NCBI GenBank assembly: GCA_049999805.1 | Contig: JBNGIO010004595.1 | Span: 1 to 27,136, forward strand | Source of the DNA: Folioceros fuciformis | Lineage: Eukaryota; Anthocerotophyta; Anthocerotopsida; Anthocerotales | Reading direction: 5' to 3' | DNA: 27,136 nt | Shown here: one piece after another, positions 1 to 10,063 of the stretch | Position numbering within the stretch: position 1 is the first letter of the stretch | How the letters are laid out: each line of letters starts with the position of its first letter | The notes under the pieces: model-generated | The model's input: the letters and a program-made list of their open reading frames with translations, nothing else | What the model was told of the DNA's origin: nothing | Databases searched by the model: none | Position numbers and translations under genes: made by a program

Positions 1-1941
1 CTCCCGCTCCCGAATTTCCCAGTCAGTCTCCTTCAAACTCTTGAGCCTGCTGCACCTGAGCCACAGGAGGTCCCGGAAGCTCCGACACCGCGTCCTCCCA
101 GCAGAGAAAGCGGGAAACCAGCTCGAGGAAAGAAGCATCCAGACATCAGCAGCTGAGGCAGTTCCAGTGTCCGAATCGATCCAGTAATGTCGGATTAAGA
201 CAAGCTCCCGTACCCTCCGCTGGCAGGACAGGCTCGTAGTCTGACGAGCTGCACACAGCACAGCTGCGGAAATCAAATTTGTGGCCGTGCGGAGGGAGCG
301 GTGGAGACACATGGATCGAGGTGGAGCGCCATCCCTGCTGAGCACGGCTGGCGAGCAATGTGCATGGCCATGCATCGCGGGGAGATGAGGCTGTGCGCGT
401 CGCGCTGCGACGTGGGAGGCGGGCAGGAAGGAAGTGGAAGGAACGGGACGGCATCGCATTGGATGGCTCCATCTTCCTGCACGGGATTCCGAGCCGTCCG
501 CACCACACGCTTCTTTCCGTCTTCCGCTTTCCCCCAGAAAATAACATCAAATAATCCCTCCTACTGATCAGCCTCGTGCGTGCCCTTTCGCGCTGCCCAG
601 TACCTCGTGCACTTTGGCCAATCATGCTCTAACCCCTATCGTATCGGACCTATGAATTCACGACCATGTGGATCGCTCTGAGAGACATTAAATACCCTTC
701 GTTCGAGACATCCAGTATACGGTTTGCTTTTCTGTCATCGTGATTGCTTGTTGCTGCCACTTGTCAAGCACTATCAGTGGAATCTTTTTACCCTTCCCCA
801 ATCAGTTGCTTCCTGCCTACTTTTCCAACCTGATTTTCTACACACTGAATAGGAGCTCGGAGTGCTTGCTGCCCCACGTACTGTCTGTATTTCCAAGATT
901 CATCTCTCCTTCACCTCTTTACATCACAATCCTGCACTATTTACGGCTGCAAATATTTCTGCCTCACAATAAGTGACCTCTCCACATCACGAAACCAGCA
1001 CCATGTTCGCAAGAAGACACAGCTCTGGCAACGTGTATCAGAAACCAGCACGGACACCGACCCATACCTGCAACATTTCACCTCTACGTTATTAGAACCA
1101 TGTCAGCTGTTAGCCTTGTGTAAAACACTCCCAAGGATCAGACGGAAATTACGGTCAAAGACGGAAAACGGATCAGGAGGGAATTCCCACCTCCTACAAT
1201 GCATGCAAGGAGGACGTCTTCACAGGCTTCTGCTTTTCTCGCTTCCTGGACCTCACTGCTTACACGTTCAAAGCAATAGCAGTCGCACACGTAATGCGGC
1301 TGAATGCTTCTTATGGCGGTCAACATGCTTACGTAGTCTCACCACAGGCGCCTGACACCTTTCTTTGAAGAACTGCTGACTATGGCAAATGGAGCAAAGC
1401 ACTCCAAATGCACATAGGTCCCACCGTATGAAACGCATGTCCACCGAGATACATCGGATCCCAGAGTCTCCGCCTCTTCCTGAAAATATCTGTCTCCTAA
1501 CACAAGCCCGAAGCACGGACACTGCAGTTGAATGATCGCCTGGAACAATGCCTTCGTGCTGCGTGTTTCTGTGTAGATCTGGGTTGCCAATCGGTTGTTA
1601 AGCAGTCATATACCCTAACTTGAGAGCAAAACATCAAGCAGTGCACGACGTCTTCAACCGACGTTTGGCATGAACAAAGACTCCTCTAAGTTCAGACCCT
1701 GCCATGAACCCTTCTCCTATTGTAGCTGCCGATCCATAACACATGTAGAGAGCCTGGGCATGTTGTGTCAAACCATGGTCGACATATACTTCACGCTCCT
1801 GCTGAACGCAGCAAAGTGAATTGCTTCTAAAACCGAGCTTCTGAGTATCTCAACCCTAAAGCTATTTCTGAGAGGTTTGTTCGTTTAGCACGGTGGTCGT
1901 GAGGAGGAGTCTGTGACTGTACTGCCATTGCTTGCACCGAG
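1..1941. other. Left flank without a recognisable gene
   Basis: No protein family could be recognised in any frame. The longest open frames, at 146-625 on the minus strand and 301-567 on the plus strand, overlap each other in GC-rich DNA and look fortuitous. The first 600 bases are GC-rich and could be the promoter or leader of a gene lying to the left. From about 640 to 1000 the DNA becomes more AT-rich, with pyrimidine-rich stretches. A minus-strand frame at 1339-1590 has a Cys/His-rich run but no ATG start; it is treated as a finding. The last part, roughly 1840-1941, is the likely promoter and 5' leader of the NDUFS6 gene. Confidence 0.5.
1852..1859 (+). promoter_or_regulatory. Telo-box-like element upstream of NDUFS6
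   Basis: The sequence AACCCTAA lies about 83 bases before the NDUFS6 start codon. Telo-boxes (AAACCCTAA) are known near transcription starts of many plant housekeeping genes, including genes for translation and mitochondrial functions. Only the eight-base core is present, so chance occurrence cannot be excluded. Confidence 0.4.
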
Positions 1942-2331
1942 ATGTTGCGCGCCGCCGTGCTACGGTCGAGGCAGGCAGTGCGCTGCAAAGAATGCAGCCC
2001 ATCATACTATCCTCTCCGGGGCGTTCTTCGAGATTGTGAATTGACACAACTTCCAGAGGTTGCGAGGAAGCAAGTGCGGGGCTTGTCATACGTCGGGGAT
2101 CACACGTCCAAGTGGTTATCCAAGACCAGTGGCAAGACGCCGATGGAGCTCATAGCAGAAGTTCCTCCGATCACTGTCAAGAGTAGAATTGTTGCTTGCG
2201 AAGGACTCAAGGATCCTGCTCTCGGCCATCCGGTGGAGTACATCTGCTTGGACCTTCCCGACCCCGCAGTTTGCAAGTATTGCGGGCTTCGATACGTGCA
2301 GGACCATGGCCATGGCGGAGGACATCACTAG
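1942..2331 (+). CDS. NDUFS6: NADH dehydrogenase iron-sulfur protein 6 (complex I 13-kDa subunit), mitochondrial
   Basis: This 129-residue protein is the zinc-binding accessory subunit of the matrix arm of mitochondrial complex I, needed for late assembly of the NADH-oxidising module. The first 16 residues are rich in Arg and free of acidic residues, as in a mitochondrial presequence. The mature part contains the plant-typical KTPMELIAEVPPI segment (residues 65-77). A zf-CHCC zinc site follows, with ligands Cys86, His96, Cys111 and Cys114 in the context LGHPVEYICLDL and CKYCGLRYVQ. The protein ends in a His/Gly-rich tail typical of plant copies. The ATG at 1942 is chosen because it yields the presequence and a family-typical length. 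The gene has no intron, unlike every other gene in the window, and no A-rich tract follows the stop. Confidence 0.95.
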   Translation: MLRAAVLRSRQAVRCKECSPSYYPLRGVLRDCELTQLPEVARKQVRGLSYVGDHTSKWLSKTSGKTPMELIAEVPPITVKSRIVACEGLKDPALGHPVEYICLDLPDPAVCKYCGLRYVQDHGHGGGHH

Positions 2332-2920
2332 GGTTTTCGTTCATCTTGAGAATCGAAGTCCTCACAGTTTGTTGACATCCAATTTCTGTAACATGTAAGA
2401 TTTTGGCCAGGGCCAGATTTTGGTATGCACATCGTGCTAAAGCTTGGACTCATCGACTGGTGGATTCGTATTACGTATTTGACAGTTAGGAAGAGCCTCT
2501 TGTTCTGTGGAGGGCTTCAGAAGCCATGGCGGTAGGCACTGGTATTATGGCAATTTTCACAATTTTCCGCTGGACTCCAGAAGTCTCAGTGGTCGGTTCT
2601 GAGATTTTTTTTGCGAGATGGATGGTCGGGTTGAATCCAAGGAATTTGGAAATTCTCTCAATCCTTGCTCAAGCTGCACTTTTCTCCAATCGTTTGCGAT
2701 ACCTGCCTTGACTTCAGCGCACTGGATCATATACAACTAGAACTTGTGGTTAACAGTCTGTTAGTAAAACTCTTGGCAGCGAATTTGTATCTCTCCATTC
2801 AATAGGATACAAAGGTTGTTTCAGCTGCTCGCCACAGCATACCAATCTCCAACTTCACCCGACGTCAACAACTCTCTCTCCCGACGATTGATCCACGTCA
2901 ACAACACTACACCAGCTGCG

Positions 2921-2928
2921 AACCCTAA
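2921..2928 (+). promoter_or_regulatory. Telo-box-like element upstream of CBSX
   Basis: AACCCTAA occurs on the coding strand about 123 bases before the CBSX start, in the same orientation and at a similar distance as the copy before NDUFS6. This suggests but does not prove a promoter-proximal role. Confidence 0.35.
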
Positions 2929-3004
2929 GCGCGTGCAAGGTCCCTGAATCGAAGGCTGGTTCGAATCACACGGTTCAGAATTTTGCCATACCCGAACCCG
3001 TCGT

Positions 3005-3025
3005 ATGGTTGCCAAGCACCCTTGA
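3005..3025 (+). promoter_or_regulatory. Short upstream ORF in the CBSX leader
   Basis: An ATG at 3005 opens a six-codon frame ending in TGA at 3023-3025, 25 bases before the main start and out of frame with it. If the transcript includes it, this uORF could lower translation of CBSX. Transcription start is unknown. Confidence 0.4.
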
Positions 3026-3050
3026 AACTGGTGGAGAATCCCCGCTGACA

Positions 3051-4774
3051 ATGGTAATGGCTTTGGCGCCGGGAGTGCGCCTCTGTCACGGCTATCAATC
3101 GGAAACGTTTAGTGCAAGCTCTAGATTCGGTAATGGCGTGGCTGTGAGGACGAGGTGCACTCCCAGGTTGGGCGGTACCAGGCCAAAGCATTCTATAGTC
3201 ACTTGCAGTTTGCTTGGTGGAGGGAAGAAGTCTGAAGACATCGAGAGCTCCGATGAGCAGAAGAAGGTGTGGTAGATTTTCGGCATGCGTTTGAATCTCC
3301 TGTGCAACGGGTCTGATTCTCGCTCGTCATGTGCAGGCAGGGCTGTTTAGGAACATTGAGGGCTTGTACGAAACTGTTCAGGAGGTAAGGCGGGTGGAAG
3401 CAGCGAAGGAAGTAAAAGCTTGCCGCAGATTATGAATTCGATTTTCTTGGAGTGGAGTGAGCTAATGATCAGCCCTTTGCACCTGCGCAGCAAAAGCAGG
3501 AGTTATACACTGTTGGTGACTTCATGACTCCTGCCAGTGAGCTCCTTGTTGCCAAAAAAAACACAACACTCGACGAGGGTAAGAGTCCATTTGTGTAAGG
3601 GTTATCGGAGGGAGCCTTGACGTTGGTCATCTGTTTTCTGGTTTCTGACGAGTTGTGCGCTGTCTCTTGTCAGCTCTGGAGGCTCTGGTGGATAATCGAA
3701 TAACAGGCATGCCAGTGGTTGACGACAATGGCNNNNNNNNNNNNNNNNNNNNNNNNNNNNNNNNNNNNNNNNNNNNNNNNNNNNNNNNNNNNNNNNNNNN
3801 NNNNNNNNNNNNNNNNNNNNNNNNNNNNNNNNTGCTTCGCTGTTAGGGAGCGGTTATTCCTCGCATGGTAACCTTGGGGGGAATTCACAGCAAGTATGGA
3901 TGAATTTCGCATGACCGGCTATTTTTTGCATTTGTCGTGTGGTGCTGCAGATTGGTGTCGTCTCTGATTATGATCTGCTTGCGTTGGACTCGATATCAGG
4001 TATGCAGTTTTCTGACGCTGGTAGAGGTCATGAGCAGCTCCCTGAAAGAGGAGTGGATTTTGAATGAGCAGGGGACGTCACTGACAATTCAATTGAACCT
4101 TGTTGTCTCCTGACAGGAAAGCTTCCAGCTGAGATGGGTCTCTTCCCCGAGCCTGGAAGGACTTGGAAGGTATTTTCCTGCTGTACAATTTCGATACTGT
4201 TGTGAAGCCGTGTTCTTGTGAGACGGTGCCTCTCATTTCTGTACATTCGAAGCCTGGGATTTTGTGGGGTAATTAGATTTTGTGCCCATTGCATCCATGT
4301 TGTGTAAATGGTATCAGGCATTCAAGGAGATACAGAGGCTTCTCATCAAGACTCATGGCAAAACCGTAGGCGAAGTGATGACTCCCTCACCTCTTGTAGT
4401 TCGAGAGATGACTAACCTTGAAGACGCAGCCAGGTGAATGTCCAGCTTTTATTCGGATGGATTGACGAAGTTGACAAATACTCGGGACCCTGATACCTGA
4501 CCCGGGCCTGTTCCTATGGTGCCAGGTTGCTTCTGGACAGCAAATATAGGCGACTACCTGTTGTTGATGACGGAGGAAAGCTAGTGAGTTCGCTTTTCAT
4601 CCTTCTACGTATAATTATCCTGCGATGTGACTTCTGGTGGACTAATGGATGTTGCTATCGTATACTACTTGGTTTACGCTGCAGGTTGGTCTGCTTACAC
4701 GGGGTAATGTAGTGAGGGCTGCTCTGCAAATGAAACGGGCGGCAGTGAAGGTTTATAAGGAAAGTCGACCGTAA
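3051..4774 (+). CDS. CBSX: CBS-domain-pair protein, chloroplastic (CBSX1/CBSX2 type)
   Basis: The exons are 3051-3266, 3337-3384, 3491-3578, 3674 to the gap at 3733, 3951-3999, 4117-4169, 4318-4433, 4526-4583 and 4685-4774. About 260 residues are predicted. CBSX1/2 proteins are plastid adenosine-binding regulators that activate thioredoxins; that is family knowledge. The first roughly 60 residues are Ser/Arg-rich with few acidic residues, as in a transit peptide. The first CBS motif begins at YTVGDFMTP (about residue 94) and ends around MPVVDDNG and GVVSDYDLLALDSISG. The second runs from VGEVMTPSPLVVRE to RRLPVVDDGGKL and GLLTRGNVVRAALQMKR. The ATG at 3051 is the first in-frame ATG; another lies six bases later. 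A 100-N gap removes the last few codons of exon 4 and the 5' part of intron 4. The gene is convergent with the MYB gene. Confidence 0.93.
3733..3832. other. Assembly gap of 100 Ns
   Basis: Exactly 100 undetermined bases interrupt the CBSX gene. Coding sequence runs in frame up to the Gly codon at 3730-3732, and the next exon resumes at 3951. By family comparison only about two codons plus the donor site are missing from the coding part. The round length suggests a placeholder of unknown true size. Confidence 0.97.
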
Positions 4775-5541
4775 GCGTTGCCTTACTTCCGGCTAGAAAA
4801 ACAAACGAGGCATGATGTAGCCTTTCCACGCCCCTTCATGTCTTCGCAATTGAGTACCCACATCATTTTCACTTTGTGCCAAGCTATGCACCGAGTTGAT
4901 GTACATATCATTGTATTCCACATTGCCAAACTCTAACAAAATGCCCTAGGAGGGGAAAATGACAGGACCTTTCACTGTCTTTTGTGGCTGGGTTTTGTGC
5001 CAATTTTACTGTCAACAGCGTAGTGAGGGATAAAGAGTGCGAGCTTCGATTATAATTAGCACAGCACAGATTAGTAAGGTCTGTTGTGGTCCCATCAGTA
5101 AATGTGTGTAAATATCCTGAATGTACGTGTATCTTGTGTGGTTGGAGTTATACATAGCTACGCGAAACTTACAAGGATCTGTGTGCAACGAGGTCTGTAG
5201 CTGACGCCATAAAAGGCATGCAGCTTTCCCCTGCAAACAGGTGGTTTCTGTTGGGGTAGTGTCGTCTGCGACTAGGAGGCTTAAATCATCTTGCTGGGTC
5301 TAAACCCCCATCAGATGTAGGACTATACTCTTCCTGTTCCTATGTGTTGGTGGGGAGGACCACCGTCTCCAAGGTACTGGATCAAACATGTTTGACTCCT
5401 GTGGATCTATTGCGGGCCAGTTCCTACACTGTCTCCGCCAAGGGTGTGGTATCTGTAGGTGGTCACGTTAGATGATTCAAGCCTTCATGGCTGAGGAATT
5501 TCCCCCTTGAAAAGGCCTGATATGAGCTAGTAAGGGAAAGG
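4775..5541. other. Convergent intergenic region (CBSX and MYB 3' ends)
   Basis: The region lies between two stop codons that face each other (CBSX ends at 4774, MYB at 5542), so it should hold both 3' untranslated regions and polyadenylation sites. I see no open frame of interest, no RNA gene and no clear repeat. Confidence 0.6.
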
Positions 5542-8500
5542 TCAGTTGATTATGGAACCCAGCTCAGAAAAATCCCAGAACAGAACATCAGAGTTGAGAA
5601 CTCCGTCAATAGCAGCATCAGCGGCAGCTAGGCTGGTGCTGCTGCAGCTGCTCCCACTCGCCGAAGGACTCCAAGGATTTTTGCTGTCTTCGTGATTTGG
5701 GCTGCCATCCTTTTTTGCCAAGTCACTGGAATCGGCAATCTGCATGTTCTGGCTCTGGCTCGGGCTGCACCCGCTTTCACTGGGACTGGCAGGCGGGCTG
5801 CTCCTTCCACCTTGTCCCATGTCTTGCTCCTCAACGTCCGTCTGTGGTTTCCCGAAGGAAGGAATCAGAAGGTCCTGCTGCGCCAGCTGCCCATGTGGTG
5901 CTACCGGTATCTGCATCGCTGCCGTCGACTTCTGCCCATACAAACCAGCCTGTCGGTCATGGGACTCATGCAGGTCCAAGAAGCTCCGGAATCCCTGGTT
6001 CTGGGCCTGTACTGGCGAGCTCGGCAGATGTAATCCCAGGCTGGTAGGTGGAGAAGACCCAGGGAGATTCCCCCCCCATGAGGGCAATCCCTTGCAAAGG
6101 CTCTGGGGCTGCATCTGAAATTCCATGCCCCCCATGTTGGGCATGATGCCCAATGAAGTTGTCGCGCTCACTCCCTGCGGATCCATGAGAATGTCCATCA
6201 CCGACTTGGATGCTGCCTCTGATCCTCCCACGCTAGGGCCCATAGGTATGAACTGGTGCCCCGGGATGCTGTAGTTCTGCGTCGCCTCTCCAGAAAACCT
6301 GCTCCGCATAGCCGCTACAGCCATGTTGTGAGAAGACTGATCAGGCTTCAAGAACCCGGAGTTGGGATCCGCCATCATTGCCCCGTTGCAGTGAGGGCTG
6401 TTCGGCGTGCTTCCTGCGTTCCCCACAACGTACATTCCCTGCACAGACGTCCCCGGGACGTTGGATTGCACGGCCTTGGTTAAGCTGCATTTAATCTTTT
6501 GCACAACAGCGTCAGACATGCGTGCCGACGCTGGGTCGCTCCCACATCGCTGATCGCTCAGCGTCCCAGACTCGTACGCTGTGGAAAGAACGGACTTCGG
6601 GCTGGCGGTGCCTCGAGGCAGCTGAAACACGCAAATTCCAAACTCAGATGTCACGAACTCTTCGAGTGGCAAAATTTCTGTTAGATAGATGTCTCTGAGG
6701 GTCGGGGAATTTCCTCGTGTGTGCATACCTGACTGGTCGTTGCAACCAAATCAGACCACGATTGCCGCCCGTTTGGAACTGCATTGCGAGGATTAGCGTT
6801 GGCGCCCATCGATCCTTCTAGCTGCCAGTCTGGTCTCTTTCTCATGAGGACATTGAGCATGTCATCCTTGAAGCAACCCAAGGCAGCTTCAGCAATCTCC
6901 CCCCCTTTGGGCAGCGCCATGCTTCCAGCCAGATCTGCCAGCAGCTGCGAGATGGGTTTGTGCGTGATGGGATCAATTCCCATCTCGCACAATTTCTTCT
7001 TCAGTCTGGTGTTCCAATAGTTCTTCACATCGTTATCCGTGCGGCCTGGTAATTGAGCAGCTATGAGAGACCATCTGTTGCACATCCAATCCAAACACGG
7101 AACCAAGGCAAGCCGTGTTGTGTTAAACGACCTGAGTGTATTTACACTAACATAATCCAATTTTTCACACCACGAGGCTTATCGCTTCGCGCAGACGAGG
7201 CACATACACATCAGCAAGGAACCTTTCGGGAACCGTACCCGAGACCTACTATTAGCTAGGCGAAGTCGCTAACCACAGCAATACAAGTCCCTGATAACAC
7301 GCATGGAACCTTTGAACCGACGACTCCAAGTCAACAAGTCAACAGGTCAACAGGGCAGCAAGTGACACCCGACAGGTACCAACAACTGGCGGGAGGAAGG
7401 AGAGGGGAAAGGAAGGAAGGCAGGGAGGAAGAATAAGGGGCCCAGTCACGACACGCTGCTGGTACGACATGGCCGACAGCTTCTCGTGACGAGGCTGCCA
7501 TCCAGGCGAGGACGAGGAGGGTGTAGAAGCAAGAGAGGTTGCGGAACGGTGAGGAGATCATGAGCTGCCGTTGTACAGTGTCACAGGGTACTTCAGAGGA
7601 AGCAGGACATTAGCACTCACAGGCTTCAGGTTTTCTGTTCCACCACCTGAGAAACTGTTAGAAATGTCGAAAGACCGTGGACATCACTAGGGGCGCTGGC
7701 CATATATCCACGTCTGCTACCCTTCTGTAACCGACCTGGTGATGGCTCAGCAACTATGCTGTACACAACCCACTGCGTACTGTACTGATCTTGACAATCT
7801 GAACGCACAGTGTGACAGCAGCAAAGCAGAGGATGCCTCAGTGCGCCAACTGTTGTGTAGACTGGGACACCTGTCGAGCAATTCCTTGACAGGCAGGCCT
7901 ACGGGAGATTCGGCAGATTAGTCGCACATCTTGTTGATTCTTCCGGGGGAGCTTCCAGGTTCCATCCGGGCAAACGGACAAGGCGGCCCAGGCCTACAGC
8001 AGCAGCAGCAGCAGCCATGGCCGCGAGGAAGACAATGTAAAAGCCTTAAGAAACCAAGTCCTCAATGAGCATGAGCTCTGAAGAAGCGACCAAGCCCGAG
8101 GAAGACCCTGACTCGACACCCACCCGTGGCAGGAAGCGACTGCGAGATCCCTGACTCCACACCAACAGTCGGAAGACGCGACTTCGAGAGCCAACCTATC
8201 GCCTGGAGAAAACAAGGCTTGACTTCGGGCCAAACAAATTGAGACACCACAACCAGGCTGCCTGAGAAACACGGCAAAACGGGATGGGCAGCTGCTACGA
8301 CCTTGGCAGTGAAATCATTCCGCCTACGGCATGCCCACACTTGTCTCTCACGATACGACAGAGTTGGTCTGGACCAAAATTTGTATGATCTCTGTACAGA
8401 CCCATGCATCATTCTTGAATGATGCACTGCTGTACATTCACTGAGTCTAAAATCTCTCCAGTACGAGTACATAGCGGCAATCTTTCAGGTACTTCCAAGT

Positions 8501-9251
8501 ATGTAATGGTACCTACTGCGGTACTCACCGTAACAAGCAATCTAATACGCTTCACTCACTCATACACACACGCAATCGCTATCTGCGGGTTTGCATAGAC
8601 CTAACTGACCCGCCATCAATTCAAGCAAGCTCTCACTCACACAGCACAGCAGACTAAAGGGCACACAGTTTGGAGCTTCATTTTCAAAGGAAGGCAGCAG
8701 CTCAGACTCACCTGCTTCCCAGGGCGGCGTGCAGGTTGACAATGAGCTGCTCTTCGTGGTCTGTGAACCTGCCATGCTTCAGGTCGGGCCGAAGATAATT
8801 CGTCCATCGCAGCCGACAGCTTTTCCCGCACCTCTGCAGGCCTGTAACGGTTCCACATGTGGGAACATTGTTAGCACTGTTCTCAAGCTTGGAGTGTGGA
8901 CTCGTAACCTCGCATTCCAAGAGCTCGCTGAGAAGTGGGATGTTGTAATAAAAATTTACCAGAACTAGGCAATGCAGATCATGCCCAGGCCAGTACGCTT
9001 TCAAATTCTTGTGCCTCAAGGACAAGCATGACATCAATTCTACTTGAGCCTCTGATGGGTTCCAGACAGAAGGTGGGTTTGTGTTCCTACTAGGGCAAGT
9101 TATGCGACGAATTCTCACCAGCCTTTTTGGGAAGAGTCCGCCAGCTGCCTGTGCCATGTTGCCCTATGCAGGCCATGAGCTTGGCATCCTCCTCTGGAGT
9201 CCAGGGCCCCCGTTTCACACTATCTTTCTCGCAGCATGGAGCCCTCCCCAT
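5542..9251 (-). CDS. MYB80: R2R3-MYB transcription factor, MYB80/MS188 subgroup
   Basis: The exons, in transcript order on the minus strand, are 9251-9119, 8841-8712, 7074-6729 and 6621-5542, giving 562 residues. The first two introns sit at the classic R2R3 positions: phase 1 after KKA and phase 2 inside Arg88. Repeat R2 has Trp17, Trp37 and Trp57; R3 has Phe70, Trp89 and Trp108. Start MGRAPCCEK is standard for plant R2R3-MYBs. After the repeats come [17 protein letters not shown] (119-135) and [13 protein letters not shown] (149-161). The second is characteristic of MYB80, the tapetum regulator of exine formation in Arabidopsis (family knowledge). The end, [14 protein letters not shown], resembles the short Trp-Asp C-terminal motif of that subgroup. 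The C-terminal half is long, Ser/Gly/Gln/Pro-rich and probably disordered. Intron 2 is 1637 bases; intron 3 (107 bases) has an in-frame stop if retained. A role in spore-wall gene control is inference. Confidence 0.93.
7329..7352 (-). promoter_or_regulatory. Three tandem W-box cores in MYB intron 2
   Basis: On the MYB sense strand the sequence reads TTGACC, TTGACT, TTGACT at an exact 8-base spacing. TTGAC(C/T) is the core of the W-box bound by WRKY factors. The regular array within a long second intron of a transcription-factor gene could be an intronic enhancer or a minisatellite-like accident. Confidence 0.45.
7388..7442 (-). repeat. Polypyrimidine tract in MYB intron 2
   Basis: About 55 bases are almost entirely purine on the plus strand (AAGG/AGGG units), hence almost entirely pyrimidine on the transcribed MYB strand. 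It lies a few tens of bases before the W-box array in MYB orientation. It could affect splicing or form unusual DNA structure. It is also simply a low-complexity tract. Confidence 0.6.
7997..8015 (+). repeat. (CAG)6 microsatellite
   Basis: Six perfect CAG units followed by C lie within intron 2 of the MYB gene. No protein function attaches to it. Confidence 0.8.
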
Positions 9252-10006
9252 GCAACCCAGTTTCTTCACGAAATTGCAATGCGCAGAAATTGCTCTGTTC
9301 TGTTCAGCTCTGCTCGCTTGCTGTTACGAACCCCGCTCAAAGCCCCTCGGAGGAGCAGATCGGACTGCCAAATCCGGGGGCTAGTTACATGCCTGTGGGC
9401 ATCCCAAGCGATTGAGTTGGCGCACAGATTCTCGAAACCAGCTCCTGAAACTCGTCCTAAGCCTTGAATCTACAGGAAGGAACTTGCCCGGTTCAGGATC
9501 GGAGAGGGAGTCTGAGAATGATTTCAAGACTTGTGACTGCCTTGGAGCTCGACGGCTGCCGCAATTACTTCCACGATTCCACAAATTGCGCGCACCGGCA
9601 GCTTAATTGAGTTGCATGTCATCAACTGTCAGGCAGTCTTGGAGCAGGGAATGAAGCATTCAAACTCGTGATCCCACGCGCACAGCACAATACTTTGAAA
9701 CAAGCCTTCTTTGTGGCCCCGGATGCGATGCGCAAGAATTGGGTTCCTCGCACCCCACGCAAATATGAGTGACCTCTGACGACCAGCTAGCAAAGCCCGC
9801 GGCAGCTTCGAGTCGGCAACTTGGACTTAGAGAATCAACAGCAGAGAAGGGCAGTGTTGCGGCAGTTGCTGAGGGAAAGCTTAGGCATCCATTGACAAGG
9901 AGAGAGAGCAGCAGCTCAATGCTGCACCGGCAGTGGCAGCCGCAATTTCGATTCGAGAAGGTGAGGCTCGAGGAACTTGGCTGCAGCGGCGGAGGGGGGG
10001 CAAAAC

Positions 10007-10063
10007 AGGAGCAGAAGCAGAAGCAGGAGCAGGAGCGGGAGATGGAGCTGGAGCAGGAGGAGG
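10007..10063 (+). repeat. Imperfect GAGCAG/GAAGCA hexamer repeat
   Basis: A run of degenerate six-base units (GGAGCA, GAAGCA, GGAGCT) spans about 57 bases. It makes all three plus frames open and yields the low-complexity Glu/Gln/Ala strings that lengthen the spurious ORFs here. Confidence 0.65.

Larger units (their letters stand above)
2332..3050. other. Intergenic region: NDUFS6 3' end and CBSX promoter
   Basis: There is no supportable gene. The stop codon of NDUFS6 runs into TAGGGTTTT, an inverted telo-box-like sequence. A 61-codon ATG frame at 2526-2711 has no recognisable content. A second telo-box core, AACCCTAA, is at 2921-2928 on the plus strand, about 123 bases before the CBSX start. 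A short upstream reading frame lies at 3005-3025. The CBSX leader probably begins after about 2800. Confidence 0.6.

Noticed and set aside
146-625. 159-codon minus-strand open frame near the left edge
   Set aside because: GC-rich DNA with overlapping frames on the other strand, non-homologous-looking composition, no domain and no neighbouring exon.
2955-2985. GGTTCGAATC resembling a tRNA B-box before CBSX
   Set aside because: No A-box at the right distance upstream and no cloverleaf can be formed.
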